The notes under the pieces: model-generated | The model's database searches: none | Told to the model about the DNA's origin: nothing | Seen by the model: only the letters and a program-made list of their open reading frames with translations | Assembly (NCBI GenBank): GCA_964023275.1 | Contig: OZ029928.1 | Location: forward strand, 17,862,599-17,926,598 | Length of the DNA: 64,000 nt | Direction of reading: 5' to 3' | From: Norana najaformis | Taxonomy: Eukaryota; Annelida; Clitellata; Crassiclitellata; Hormogastridae | Shown: positions 1 through 11,337 of the stretch, in pieces | Layout: every line of letters starts with the position of its first letter | Numbering within the stretch: the first letter of the stretch is position 1 | Translations under genes and position numbers: made by a program

Positions 1-22
1 GGATACTTTACTTCGTAATACC
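1..22 (+). repeat. R6 repeat, 3' end fragment
   Basis: GGATACTTTACTT matches the last bases of the R6 copies ending near 11275 and 40835. The rest of 23-364 is intronic sequence upstream of the first visible XPR1 exon, and I see nothing else in it. Confidence 0.35.
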
Positions 23-364
23 TTTAGTAGATTTGGGGCTGAATTGGGCAGCAAATGGGTACAGCATGGTACCAGTGGGTACAGCATGGGACCAGCTGGT
101 AAGCAAAATAGCTCTGATATACCAAAATCTCTTTACAACACTTGTAAAGTACTCACGTTACAAGATCAATACACAAGCGACATTGTAATGTAACACAGAA
201 ATTTGTTTTGGCTCAAAGGTCAAAGAACAGGAAATTAGTGCCTCTGTATGTTCCATGGAAGATTCAGTTTTACTTTACAGTTTGGTATTGGTTAGTTGGT
301 TGTTTTCCAGTGGAAATAATTTGGAATTTCTGTTGTCCGTTGTATTTCTGTTGTCCGTTGTTAG

Positions 365-466
365 TTTCTGATGTCGACACGATTCACGCGTACTTTGGGC
401 GTTTTGACGAGAGCTTCTTTCAGTACTGTGATACTGAACTGCGTAAAATCAACACATTCTTTGCAG
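365..466 (+). CDS. XPR1: XPR1 exon a (SPX, second coding exon)
   Basis: Encodes [15 protein letters not shown]...LRKINTFF, the SPX helix after the N-terminal exon. Acceptor TTAG ends at 364 and donor GTGATG starts at 467. Enters with 2 nt of a split codon and leaves in phase 1. Confidence 0.88.
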
Positions 467-3400
467 GTGATGGGTCAAGTTTTTGTAGTAATTTATTTGA
501 TTACAAATTCTCTAATTGGAAATTTTTTAAATTAGAAATCTGTTTATTATGATGTATTTCTTAGAATTTCTTTATAAAAGGGTCATTTCCTGCAATTAAA
601 AGGCACCGGATGAATACAAATTAAAATATATATTAAAAGTTACATTACTCTGTTGATCATATATTACATCTGAGCTTGAAGGGGCACAATTGGAATTGCC
701 TCTGTTTATCCAGCCCTTGCATTCCTGGGAACGTCGAGGCACCTCGATGCGTGAGGATGCTGGGTCAGTTACCGATATACCGGCTATATTTCAGAGATTT
801 GAATCTCGGGCTAGCACAGTCCGTACACAGGGACCTTAAATGGTGTGGCACCCATTCTAACATGTAGCAGAAGTGAAGGATCTCACCCGATTAATTCATT
901 GAAAAATGAGCAGGGTCAAGGCCATACAGTCGCTATAGAAAAACGTCTACATTTACATTCACTTCGATTTGGCTACCTAAAGCAGGTCATAGATACTCCA
1001 CAAGACATGGCGCCCATTCAGACGGGCAGCAATGGCGAAGGATCTCACCCAATAAATTCATTGCAAAATTATCAGAGTTGAGGCCATACACTTGCTATAG
1101 AAAAACGTCTAACTTTACATTTACCTCGATTTGGCTACCTAAAGCAGGTCATAGATACTCCACAATACATGGCGCCCATTCAGACGGGCAGCAGTGGCGA
1201 AGGATCTCGCCCTATAAATTCATTGAAAAATGATCAGGGTCGAGACCATATGGTTGCTGTAGAAAAAAGGTGTACACATTCTTTTCAACGGATTTCTGAA
1301 CTCGGATGGAAGCTTGGCTGGTGCAGCTTCCAGAATCGCCCTTGACCCTGCTTGTTCTGAATCATATTAAATGTTGATGTGATTCCTTATGTTTCAGAAA
1401 AATTAGCTGAAGCCAGCCGTAAGCACGTCAACCTGCAGTCCGATCTAACCGCGCTCGACAGTGTCAAAGTTGTGCCTGGATTGCGCCGACGTTCGATAGC
1501 TCGAATTATGAAGAAGAAAGAGGAGGACGTGGCAGAGCCCCCGGTGCGGAAATCCCTGCACGACGTGAAACTGGCCTTCAGCGAATTCTACTTGAGTCTT
1601 GTTCTGCTCCAGAACTACCAGACCCTCAACTTCACTGGGTTTCGCAAGATCCTTAAAAAACATGATAAGGTTCACTTTGAGGCAACTGCATTTTGCTTTG
1701 TAAAACATCGTGATATGTGACGTTATCAGTGTATGTAAGTATGTGTGTATGAATGCACATACATATGTAAGTATGTGTACGTATATACGTTTGTATGTAC
1801 GTGTGTAGGTATACGTGAGTATGCATGTATGTTTGTGTATGTATGTATGTATGAATATATGTGTGTATTTATGTATGTACAGGTGTATGTGTGTTTTTGC
1901 ATTTATGTATATGTGTATCTGAGCTTTTCTACACCACCTTTTTACCCTTTTCTCTTGCCTGTCTAAATCATGTTATAATTCTAAAAGAACGACTAGTAAT
2001 AAATGTCAACTGTGTTGGCTGATGTTACCTGAATTCACCTCACCTGACTTGACCTGATCTTGCCATGAACCAGTATTCTTCTTAAGTTGTTTGTAAAGTC
2101 GTGGAATCTATTGCATTTCTGCAGTTGACACATTCAGATCGCGGTTCTCACTGGCGCCAGGGAAATGTGGAAACGGCTCCGTTCTACACCAACAAGGAAG
2201 TCGATCATCTGATCAAAGAGATCGAGGTCAGGATCATAAGAGCTGGTCTGCAGTCGAGTCTTATCTAATGACTTCTATGGCGCCGTTATCATAATGCATG
2301 AAGCACAATTGATGGTTGCTTCAAGATCATAATACACGAAGCCTGAAAACTCACTATTTCTCACTGGCTTTCAAACATCTGGATATCTAACTCTTTTCAC
2401 CTGGCGACTGACTATACACGCCTCCTATTCGCATTTCTGTGTGTGACTTTGCGCTCGTTTAAAGTTTTCGTAATAATAATAATATAGCACTAATTGATGT
2501 TCATTCAAGATCATGATGCATAAAGCCTCAATCGATGGTCACTTCAACATCATAATAAATAAAGCATCAATTGATGGTCACTTCAAGATCATAAAGCAAC
2601 AATTGATGGTTGCTTCAAGATCATAAAGCAACAATCGATGATCGCTTCAAGATCACAAAGCAACAATCGATGGTCGCTTCAAGATCACAAAGAAACAATC
2701 GATGGTCGCTTCAAGATCATAAAGCATCAATCGAAGGTCACTTCAAGATCATAAAGCAACAATCGACGGTCGCTTCGAGATCATAAAGCAACAATCGAAG
2801 GTCACTTCAAGATCTTTAAGCATCAATTGATGGTCACTTCAAGATCATAAAGCAACAATTAATGGTCACTTAAAATGAAACTGTAATAAAAAATCACAAT
2901 CCGTTGGAGAAGCAGAATCGACATCGAAAATCTGGTATAATATTTGCATGACATGGTGGCTAGTATTCCTAGAGCTGGCCAGAGGTACCTGCTTTGAGAG
3001 TAAGCAGAGAGGTTCTTGAAGAGAGGTATTTTAGGCTTCATGAGATCCATGTAAGGATGTAAATGCAGAAGGTAGGACATCCATGGTCTTACCTCTTTGA
3101 AGAAGTGAAATTTTAAAATTATTTTCCATAATTTAAAATTTACTTCTAATTCAAAATGAAATTTATAATTCAGGTTAATGCCCTTTTTATTTTCATGTTA
3201 ATTTTTTTTCGTTTTGCTTTGCTTACCGTGTTTTTGCTTTTCGCTGATTTCAAACAACAGAATTTATTCACGATGAAGTTGGAAGGTGGTAACCGTCAGA
3301 AGGCCATGAAACGATTACGAGTGCCTCCACTTGGGGAAAAGGTGCAGCATAAACTCTGCAATTACTCTAAATATATGCTGTGCAAGAGAATTATCATGAA

Positions 3401-6400
3401 ATTATTTAATATGCTGTTTAATTTGAACTTTCATAATGGTGTTATCTTTATCTTATCTTTATTCCAGCTACCCGCACTTTTGAGGTGAATTCATAAATTA
3501 ACGCGATATAAGTATCTGATTAATAATTATAATAATAATAATAATAGTAATAGTAATAGTAATAATAATAATAGTAATAATAATAGTAATAATAATAGTA
3601 ATAATAATAGTAATAATAATAATAATAGTAATAATAATAATAGTAATAATAATAATAGTAATAATAGTAATAATAATAGTAATAATAATAATAGTAATAA
3701 TAGTAATAATAATAGTAATAATAATAGTAATAATAATAATAATAGTAATAATAATAATAGTAATAATTTTAGTAATAATAATAATAGTAATAATAATAAA
3801 GCAACAATCGATGGTCGCTTCTGCTCACTTATGTCTCCGGACTAATTTTTTCACCACCTGAGGGATTATACCTACCTTGGGTTAAAAAAAATAATAATAG
3901 TAATAATTATAGTAATAATAGTAGTAATAATAATAATAACTTATTTACTTCTTGTGGTTGTGTGCAGGAAAATCCATGGACCACGTTCCGTATCGGAATG
4001 TTTTCCGGCATATTCCTCATTCTTGCGGTTGTTGCGGTTATTGCAGGTACGTGCGCCTCCTTGTAATCTACAGCCGTAACGTAATCAACGCTCGCAGGTT
4101 TTTAAGGTCCTTGAAAGTCACCAGTTACTAACAAATCGATATTCAGACTTTACTGTTACTGGTGATTTATTAATTTATATTTTTATTGGAATATTATGCT
4201 TATGATTTATTTATTTTAGTAATTTTAATTTAATATTATTAATTAATTTTTTAATGGAATACTATTTGTATTATTACTTCTGATTTATTGTTTCGTGTTT
4301 TGTTGTTAATGCAGTACTAACTTTTGTAGCCGTTTACACAAGCGATCAGCATGCAGCAGACTGGAAACCCGCTCTGCGCATGTACAGAGGAATGTTCCTG
4401 GTGATCTTGTTTGTGTTCTTGCTGGGGATAAATACGTATGGATGGAGAGCCTCTGGGGTCAATCACGTGCTTATATTCGAATTGGATCCGAGAAACCATC
4501 TTACCCACCAGCAGTTCATGGAGGTTAGAAACGACATGATATTTATATGATGACTACGATGTTGGTGGTGATGAGGATGAAGACCACTATGATGTATGTA
4601 TGTGTATGTATTATGTGTGTATATATGTATGTATATATGTATGTATGATGTATGTACGATGTATGTATGATGTATGTATTATGTATATATGTAGTATGTG
4701 TGTATGTATTATGTATGTATGTTTGTATGTATGATGTATGTATTATGTATATATGTAGTATGTGTGTATGTATTATGTATGTATGTTTGTATGTATGATG
4801 TATGTATTATGTATATATGTAGTATGTGTGTATGTATTATGTATGTATGTATGATGTATGTATTATGTATATATGTAGTATGTGTGTATGTATTATGTAT
4901 GTATGTTTGTATGTATGATGTATGTATTATGTATATATGTAGTATGTGTGTATGTATTATTGTGTATGTATTATGTATGTATGTATGATGTATGTATTAT
5001 GTATATATGTAGTATGTGTGTATGTATTATGTATGTATGTTTGTATGTATGTGTATGTATTATGTGTGTATGTATGTATGTATATATGTATGTACGATGT
5101 ATGTATGATGTATGTATTATGTATATATGTAGTATGTGTGTATGTATTTATGTATGTATGTTTGTATGTATGTGTCATTGAACTCCGTGTAGTACCTTTA
5201 AGTACCTCATTGGTTAAAGCATATGTCAAGTCGCCTCTGTGCGTGAGGATACTGGTTTGCATACCGACAGTGGCTGTATTTCCAAGATTTTAATCTCATG
5301 CTAGCATGATGCGTACACAGGGACCTTAAATGGCGTGGCGCCCATTCAAACGGGCAGCGGTGGTGAAGGATCTCACCTGATAAATTCATTGCAAGATGAG
5401 CAGGGTCGAGGCCACACGGTCGCTATAGAAAACCATCTACATTTATTTATGTCTCAAGAGTGTTGCACATTTGGCTATTTTAGGGTGGGTGGAAAATGCT
5501 GAGGCAACTCTAGCAACAGAAGGAATGCAGTGGATTCATTTGTAAAAATTAATAGAGATGAATGGAGAAGCTGCACTGCCTGATGTGAAGTAAAGTAAAG
5601 TAATCATGCAGTGGAAGACTGTGTCAGGGAAAGGTCCAACACAGGATACAGAATGGACAGCAGTGATCGCCAGCCCGACTGACGACTTATTTTGGTGTGT
5701 TTTTCTGTCACCAGGTGGCGAGTTTCTTGGGCGTGATGTGGTGCATAAGCATCCTGTCGTACCTGTTTAGTCACCTCATGCAGCTTCCTGTCCACGTCCA
5801 TCCTCTCTGCCTTCTCGGATTTGTCATCCTATTCCTCGTCAATCCATTTCCGGTTTTCCATTATCGTTCCAGACGTTGGCTACTCAAGGTCTTGGTAAGT
5901 CTGTCTCCTCTTTTCCAGGTGTCAGTATGATCTTCTTCTTCTCTATTATTATTATTATTATTGTTATTGTTATTATTATTTTTATTATTATTGTTATCAT
6001 CATCATCCTATATGTTCATAGTAGAGTTCCGGAGAAGCAGATGGCGTTCCCACGCTGGACAGCTACTGAGAGTCTTTGAAGCAGTTGTTATTGCAATTGT
6101 TATTGTAATTATTATTATTATTATTTTTATTACTATTGTTATTGTAATTATTATCATTATTATTGTTATTATTATTATCATCATCATCATGGATTATTGT
6201 AATTATTATTATTTGTATTATTATTATTATTATTGTTATTGTAATTATTAGTATTATTATTGTCATTGTTATTGTAATTATTATTATTATTATTATTGTT
6301 ATTATTATTATTATTATGTCTGCATTTATTAAGTGCCACTATGTAATGACTACGAATCAATCGATGGTGCTGAGCAATTGTGAGTGAAGGACTTGCTCAA

Positions 6401-9400
6401 GGTCCCTACACAGTAACCGTCTAAGGGGAGAAGGCTTGAACCCGTACTCTACATGTTACAAGCGGAGCGCTCTATCCAATCGGCTACTATGCCCCACAGT
6501 TAGTGAGGTCAGGAGTTCAACTCACTGCCGCTTACCTCCAGTGAACTTGGCAGTAATATGTAAATCTCGTAAACTTCTCAATACCACGCAAAAGCCGCAT
6601 AAGTGAGATCTACTTATTCGCCAAACGGAGCGAGTATGCTTATTCGCCAAACGGAGCGAGTATGTTATTATTATTTCTGCATTTATTAAGCGCCACTGTG
6701 TAACGACTACGAATCAGTTGATAGCACCGAGCAGTTGTGAGTGAAGCGCTTGAGGCTCAAGGCCCCTACACAGTAACCGTCTCAGAGGAAACTTGAACCC
6801 GTATTCTCAGCATACAAGCCGAGCGCACTCTAACCGATTGACCACCGTGCCCCGATATTGCTTGTACATGCCTTTAAAGATCCTTGCGAAGGCATTGTAC
6901 TTTTTGCATTTTGTGGAATTGTTTGCTGTTTTACGATGTTATTCTAAGATCTGGATGGATGTGTTTTGTTTAGTTCTGCATCTTCACGGCTCCTTTCCAC
7001 TACGTTGGTTTCGCTGACTTCTGGGTGGCTGACCAGCTGAACAGCCTCACGACCGTCCTGCTCGACTTTGAATACCTCGTCTGCTTCTACTCGATCGAAG
7101 TCGATTGGCTTGGATCGAACAGTCAGTACATGCACTTATGTATATTGTTGCGAGGACACTTGTGTAATGGAAGGTTGTTTGGGTCTGAAGGTGACACGTG
7201 CCCATGAAACAGTCTGTTGAAGGAGAAAGGGTCAAGAGAGAAGGTTGTTTGGGTCCCATGATGGATTGTCCATGTACCGATCTGTTGAAGGAGTGTTTGA
7301 AGGTGTGTTTTGGAGGGGGTTTAAGACTATATAAATGGGAAGTTTTATGTTGATGCGTTTTACGAGTTTTCGTAAGAAACGTGTGAAATAACTGTTGAAG
7401 CCATGTGAACTGAGTTGTCGCTGAAACACGTATTTTGACTCGTAACAATATGTGTATATATTCATACCGCTTTTTAAAGGTTTTTAACAGGCGCTACTAA
7501 TGCTTTAATGAGGAAACAGGGTGATTGCTTGGAGAAGGAGATCATGCAAGGAACAGTTCCGGGAGCAAGAGCAAGAGGAAGACCAAGGAAGAGTTGGATG
7601 GACAACATCAGCGAATGGTCCGGTATAGCCACAGAGAAGTTGCTGAGAGGAACCGAGGATAGGAGTGGATGGAAAAGAATCGTCTACAATGCGACCAACC
7701 CTCGTATCGAGGACGGTTGAAAAGAGAGAAGAGACTAATGCTTTGATGCATACAGTCTCTTTAGAACGTTATTGCAGAGTCCAATCTGTAGTTTAGGACA
7801 TTATTGAAGAGTCTGATCTGTAGTGTTTTAAGTCTTTGAGTGTTCAGAATACATTGCAATGTGACAGAATACGCATCTTGTATATAAAATGCAATGCCAA
7901 TACATATATACATAATACATACATCATACATACATGGCCTTGCAGAAACTGAGTAATGCTGGATAGTGGCCGTGATTGAGTAGTAGGAACGAATTTCCTA
8001 CACGCGTTGGCTGACTGTGCACTGGTTCTCTGTTGCAGAGAAGCACATATGCGGAAGTGTGACGTACGGTGTGCGTCCACTGGTTGCCTGTCTTCCAGCT
8101 TGGTTCCGTTTTGCTCAGTGCCTTCGACGTTACCGGGACACGAGGCTTGCGTTTCCGCATATCGTGAATGCAGGGAAATACTCGACTACATTTTTTGTTG
8201 TTCTTTTTTCGACGCTGTACAGCGCCTACCGAAGTGAGTCTTAATCAGACCTCCCCATATCTGCCTCACCAAGCTTCTTTTGACTGATAACCTGTGTATA
8301 TTATTATTATTTTTATTATTGTTATTTGTATTATTATTATTATTACTATTGTTGTGTTGTTGTTGCAAATATTGTAATTGTTATTATTATTATTATTCTT
8401 GTTACTACTACTACTATTATTATTGTTATTATTCTTGTTACTATTACTATTATTATTATTACTGATTATTATTAATATTATTATTGCATTTATTATGCAT
8501 ACAAGGTCAGAAAATCTGAATCTGAGGCACGAAGCAATTGTGAGTGAAGGACTTGCTCACGATCCCTACACAGAAACAGTCTAAGGGATAAGAGGCTCGA
8601 ACCGTGTGTGTTACAAGCCGAGCGCTCTATCCAACCAGCTACAGTACCCCACCAAAGCTGAAAGTAGCTCTTTTACGGGGGCTTTGTAGAAAATGGAGAG
8701 TTTACACTGGCGGTACAATGATCTATCTTTGCTTGAAACCTGTTGACCCTGTTTTTTGAGCGCTTCTGAGCAGAGATGTCTTAAAGAAAACTAGTATCCC
8801 ATATTCCACAAGTGAGACCTAGTGGAGGCGCTCATTTCCTTTTCTTTAGGCCCTTGAGCCGGCAGTGAACGAATCCCAAGGTCCTGGACATGGGGCCAGT
8901 GCATCGCAAGACTTGCCGTTTACTTCCCAGCTTGCACCGCTACCAAATTCTACTGCTTGGTGACAGAGGCACGGTGTCAGCAAACAACTTGCCCTGGGTC
9001 ATTACACGGAGTCAAACCCGCAGCCACGTGATCATTGACCAAACGTGTTACCGATCTTAGAGAGGTGTGATGTAAATTTGCTGATCAGTGATTGGATGAG
9101 TCTGGATAAAAATGACATTTGCTTCTGATGTTTTCCTCCTCTGAAGCTCAGCACGGCGAAGAGGTCCTGCAGAACAACGCCTTCTTCTACCTCTGGATCA
9201 TCTCAGCCTTGATCAGCACCTGCTACACGTTCGCCTGGGACATTAAGATGGACTGGGGGCTCCTCGACAGAAACGCGGGCGAGAACCGAGGCCTTCGGGA
9301 GGAAATCGTCTATCCGCACAAGGTCTGCAGCGAGGCTTCAGTCTGTCTTGGCTGTAGAATTGACTGTTGAGAGCTATATAAATACTGTGTTGCAATACAT

Positions 9401-10972
9401 TCTTTCTTCTCGTTACATCTCTATTCTTTTCTAAGCTTTTGTGTTTTATTTCTGGGATAAAAGATGTGTATATGTTTGTTTTTAAGAGGTGTATACTACG
9501 TAGCTGTGTATTTCTATAGCATTCTAAGATTTTCTTGAAAGAATTCTGTGCTGGCCTCGAAGATGTAGGAGTTCAGTAAGAGCATGAAGTTTGTGAGTCA
9601 ACAAATAGTTGTTATTTCCGCATTTATTAAGCGCCACTGTCTAATGACTAATGCATGAATCGATGGTGCTGAGCAGTAGTGAGTGAAGGAATTGCTCAAT
9701 ATCCCTACATCATCTTAGAGGAGGCTCGAACCCGTACTCTCTACGTTACAAGCCAAGTGCTCTACCAACAGACTACCAATTCCTCTGCTAGTAGGCTACT
9801 GGTTATGCCACCACTGTTGGGTTCTTGCAGACGCATAGAACCAAACGATTCTGTTTTTGAAAGTGTAGCTCACTGCGTGTAGTGTACCAACTGTTTGTAG
9901 TGGTAGCAGCAAAAATCATTATCTAGTCTGATTTAATGACTGCTACAGCGCCATTATCATAAAGCAAAAGACATCAATCGATAGTCGATTCAAGTGAAAT
10001 CGTAATCAAAATTATAATCCATTGGAGAAGCCGGGTTGAATTCAGATAAGTCAGAGAAATCAGAAGTTAGGCTGCAATGGGTAAAAGTTGGGCTATGGTG
10101 GGTAAAAGTTCGGCTGCAGTGGGTAAAAGTTGGGCTGCGGTGGGTAAACGGTTTGGTAGACTCGTATGTAAGTATGTCTATCGTGTACTGGATTATGGTT
10201 ACTTACTATGTATTTTGTGCATTGGTAAATTGTTGTGTTGTTGTTGGGTAGAGTTACTATTACTTGGCCGTTGTGGAGGATTTGGTGTTGCGGTTGTCGT
10301 GGGTTCTTACGGTGTCCATCGACGAGGATGGGGTGATAGATTCGGAGATTTTGAGGACGATCCTTGCATCGTTTGAAGTCTTCAGGTGATTTTCGCTTCG
10401 TTCTGTTTTGTCTTCCTTTGAATGGTTGACTTCCTTTGAATGATTGAATTCCTTTGGATGATTGAATTCCTTTGAATGATGAATTCCTTTGAATGATGAA
10501 TTCCTTTGAATGTTTGGATTCCTTTGGATGATTGAATTCCTTTGAATGATGAATTCCTTTGAATGATGAATTCCTTTGAATGTTTGGATTCCTTTGAATG
10601 ATTGAATTCCTTTAATGTGGATATCTGGGCACTGTCTGATGAACTTTTTATGCATTATTAACTTTGACACCATGTAGGCAATTTAACTTGAAGCGACCGT
10701 CGATTGATGCCATGTTCATTATGATAACGGTGCTATAAAAGTCATTAGATTAGATTTTTGGTTCAAAATGCAGACGATTCGTGTGGAACTTTTTCCGTCT
10801 GGAGAATGAGCATCTTAACAACTGTGGTCAGTTCCGAGCGGTTCGCGACATCTCGATCGCGCCGTTGAACGCAAACGATCAGGCTCTTCTCGAACGGATG
10901 ATGGACGAGGAAGACGGCGTCACGAACCGACGGAAAACTGGAAGCAAACCGTGGAAACTGCCAAAGAGGTGA
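365..10972 (+). CDS. XPR1: XPR1-like phosphate exporter (SPX-EXS), 5' partial, 12 exons
   Basis: Homolog of XPR1, the plasma-membrane inorganic phosphate exporter gated by inositol pyrophosphates through its cytosolic SPX domain. Exons: 365-466, 1398-1669, 2125-2226, 3261-3341, 3968-4046, 4315-4523, 5715-5894, 6974-7121, 8039-8233, 9147-9322, 10252-10385, 10774-10972. All phases agree and give about 624 residues; vertebrate XPR1 is near 696, so roughly the first 43 residues (first SPX exon) lie left of the window. Visible landmarks are SPX motifs ([24 protein letters not shown]), hydrophobic membrane segments ([30 protein letters not shown]) and EXS signatures ([45 protein letters not shown]). 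The protein ends soon after DDGVTNRR, shorter than the vertebrate tail; the stop overlaps a splice-donor-like sequence, so a further 3' exon is possible. Confidence 0.93.
729..970 (+). repeat. R1 tRNA-like SINE
   Basis: Contains the R1 body (AATCTCGGGCTAGCAC, GAAGGATCTCACCCGATTAA, GAAAAACGTCTACATTTACA) in the XPR1 intron between exons a and b. Confidence 0.7.
1003..1275 (+). repeat. Two further R1 3'-half copies in tandem
   Basis: The segment from GGCGCCCATTCAGACGGGCA to the R1 tail recurs twice at about 155-bp spacing, each preceded by CTAAAGCAGGTCATAGATAC: a local tandem duplication of the SINE 3' half. Confidence 0.65.
1398..1669 (+). CDS. XPR1: XPR1 exon b (SPX core)
   Basis: Encodes EKLAEASRK through [17 protein letters not shown] to the Lys-rich KILKKHDK, the inositol-pyrophosphate-binding helix of SPX. 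Acceptor TTTCAG; donor AAG|GTTCAC. Leaves in phase 0. Confidence 0.93.
1740..1920. repeat. (TATG)n microsatellite
   Basis: Degenerate TATG/TGTA repeat in the XPR1 intron. 1921-2100 shows nothing notable. Confidence 0.85.
2125..2226 (+). CDS. XPR1: XPR1 exon c (end of SPX)
   Basis: 34 codons with [15 protein letters not shown], matching the end of SPX. Acceptor TCTGCAG; donor GAG|GTCAGG. Phase 0 on both sides. Confidence 0.9.
2255..2930 (+). repeat. R7 element with internal ~30-bp minisatellite
   Basis: The R7 head (TAATGACTTCTATGGCGCCG) runs into about a dozen copies of a unit like AAGCATCAATCGATGGTCAC then TTCAAGATCAT, and ends with R7 3' sequence (CACAATCCGTTGGAGAAGC). Confidence 0.7.
3261..3341 (+). 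CDS. XPR1: XPR1 exon d (SPX-membrane linker)
   Basis: 27 codons with [17 protein letters not shown], the conserved linker before the first membrane helix. Acceptor AACAACAG; donor AAAAG|GTGCAG. Confidence 0.9.
3525..3945. repeat. (AAT/AGT)n microsatellite, interrupted
   Basis: Long TAATAATAG repeats at 3527-3800 and 3885-3945, separated by an R7-like scrap (CAACAATCGATGGTCGCTTC). Confidence 0.85.
3968..4046 (+). CDS. XPR1: XPR1 exon e (first TM helix)
   Basis: [19 protein letters not shown] is the first membrane helix. Acceptor GTGCAG; donor GCAG|GTACGT. Leaves in phase 1. Confidence 0.9.
4315..4523 (+). CDS. XPR1: XPR1 exon f (TM, GINTYGW motif)
   Basis: Encodes [20 protein letters not shown] then [16 protein letters not shown], strongly conserved in XPR1. 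Acceptor ATGCAG; donor GAG|GTTAGA. Confidence 0.93.
4585..5178. repeat. (GTAT)n array with higher-order structure
   Basis: TATG repeat with a recurring block containing ATTATGTATATATGTAGTAT, at roughly 100-bp spacing. Both strands give long spurious Tyr/Val/Cys/Met or His/Thr reading frames. Confidence 0.85.
5200..5450 (+). repeat. R1 tRNA-like SINE
   Basis: Near-full copy: head TACCTCATTGGTTAAAGC, B-box region, GGCGTGGCGCCCATTCAAAC, tail GCTATAGAAAACCATCTACA. 5451-5714 is unremarkable intron. Confidence 0.75.
5715..5894 (+). CDS. XPR1: XPR1 exon g (TM helices)
   Basis: 60 codons with [15 protein letters not shown] and [18 protein letters not shown], which precede the EXS core. Acceptor CACCAG; donor GTAAGT. 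Confidence 0.92.
5945..6320. repeat. (ATT)n microsatellite
   Basis: ATT/ATC repeat interrupted at 6010-6085; its right end abuts the tail of an R3 SINE on the minus strand. Confidence 0.85.
6322..6497 (-). repeat. R3 tRNA-like SINE
   Basis: Read on the minus strand: A-box-like region beginning GGGGCATAGTAGCCGATTGG, B-box GGGTTCAAGC, tail TTAATAAATGCAGA running into (AAT)n. Confidence 0.75.
6660..6855 (-). repeat. R3 tRNA-like SINE
   Basis: Second minus-strand copy: GGGGCACGGTGGTCAATCGG at its 5' end, GGGTTCAAG B box, tail AATAAATGCAGAAATAAT. Confidence 0.78.
6974..7121 (+). CDS. XPR1: XPR1 exon h (EXS start)
   Basis: Encodes [20 protein letters not shown] and the helix with [11 protein letters not shown]. 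Acceptor GTTTAG; donor A|GTCAGT. Phase 1. Confidence 0.92.
7505..7735 (+). mobile_element. LINE 3' coding remnant (endonuclease-RT C-terminus)
   Basis: 70 codons reading [19 protein letters not shown], then [18 protein letters not shown] and a stop. This matches the usual C-terminal end of non-LTR endonuclease-reverse-transcriptase proteins (GRPR..W.DNI, A.DR..WR). It is a 5'-truncated copy in the XPR1 intron. 7122-7504 holds nothing else I recognise. Confidence 0.75.
8039..8233 (+). CDS. XPR1: XPR1 exon i (EXS core)
   Basis: Encodes [18 protein letters not shown] and [14 protein letters not shown], the EXS hallmark. Acceptor TTGCAG; donor A|GTGAGT. Split codons match both neighbours. Confidence 0.94.
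8297..8495. repeat. (ATT)n microsatellite
   Basis: ATT/CTA repeat adjoining the tail of the following minus-strand R3 SINE. Confidence 0.85.
8488..8655 (-). repeat. R3 tRNA-like SINE
   Basis: Minus-strand copy, with TGGGGTACTGTAGCTGGTTG at its 5' end and a tail entering (AAT)n. Confidence 0.7.
8800..9052 (-). repeat. R6 tRNA-like repeat
   Basis: Minus-strand copy: TTGGTCAATGATCACGTGGC, B-box-like GGGTTTGACTCC, then AAACGGCAAGTCTTGCGATG. Same family as 11010-11275 and 40560-40835. Confidence 0.7.
9147..9322 (+). CDS. XPR1: XPR1 exon j (EXS)
   Basis: Encodes [19 protein letters not shown], then [12 protein letters not shown] and REEIVYP, all conserved EXS motifs. Acceptor CTGAAG; donor AAG|GTCTGC. 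Confidence 0.93.
9610..9790 (-). repeat. R3 tRNA-like SINE
   Basis: Minus-strand copy with GGGTTCGAGC B box and tail CTTAATAAATGCGGAAATA. 9323-9609 is unremarkable intron. Confidence 0.7.
9935..10035 (+). repeat. R7 repeat
   Basis: ATGACTGCTACAGCGCCATT, CATCAATCGATAGTCGATTC and AATCCATTGGAGAAGCCG follow the R7 order without internal expansion. Confidence 0.6.
10068..10150. repeat. ~21-bp minisatellite
   Basis: About four copies of a unit like GTGGGTAAAAGTTGGGCTGC. Confidence 0.75.
10252..10385 (+). CDS. XPR1: XPR1 exon k (EXS)
   Basis: Encodes [18 protein letters not shown] and ILASFEVFR. Acceptor GGTAG, chosen because it keeps phase 0 and the [10 protein letters not shown] alignment; donor AG|GTGATT, phase 2. 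Confidence 0.88.
10410..10615. repeat. 17-18-bp minisatellite
   Basis: About 12 copies of TTCCTTTGAATGATTGAA, starting some 25 bp after the exon k donor in the XPR1 intron. Confidence 0.88.
10675..10760 (-). repeat. R7 repeat fragment
   Basis: Minus strand: AATCTAATGACTTTTATAGC and CATCAATCGACGGTCGCTTC. Confidence 0.55.
10774..10972 (+). CDS. XPR1: XPR1 exon l (C-terminus, stop at 10970-10972)
   Basis: Encodes [18 protein letters not shown] and the [12 protein letters not shown] segment, then a short basic tail ending at TGA. The bases AAGAG|GTGAGA around the stop form a good donor, so a spliced longer tail is possible. Confidence 0.9.
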
Positions 10973-11009
10973 GATAACTGATTTTCAGGTCGTATGGGGG
11001 CCTTTATAT

Positions 11010-11275
11010 GATGCATTTGGTGATCATGCAGTTGCGGGTTCGACTCCATGTACTGTAACAAACCTGGGCAAGTTGTTTGCGCACACCGTGCCTCTGTCAC
11101 CAAGCTGTAGAATTTGGTACCGGCGTAAGCTGGGAAGTAAACGGCAAGTCCTGCGATGCACTGGCCCCGTGTCCAGGACCTTGGGATTCGTCCATTGCCG
11201 ACTCAAGGGCCTAAAGTGAAGGAAATGAGCACCTCCCCTACGTCTTACGTGTGAGATACGGGATACTTTACTTTA
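11010..11275 (+). repeat. R6 tRNA-like repeat
   Basis: Plus-strand copy from TTGGTGATCATGCAGTTGCG through GGCAAGTCCTGCGATGCAC to the GGGATACTTTACTT end. Confidence 0.72.
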
Positions 11276-11337
11276 TGGGGGCCTTCTGTCATAGTTCATC
11301 TGTGTGATGATTACACTTTGCACTTCTTCCACGGTGC

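Noticed and set aside
1445-1708. Minus-strand 87-codon frame
   Set aside because: It is antisense to the XPR1 SPX exon, which has clear homology and splice sites on the plus strand.
4585-5293. Long open frames rich in Tyr, Val, Cys and Met (or His/Thr on the other strand)
   Set aside because: They are translations of a (GTAT)n array; the same happens at 20265-20905, 37665-38055, 45280-46180, 47800-48100 and 59292-59580.
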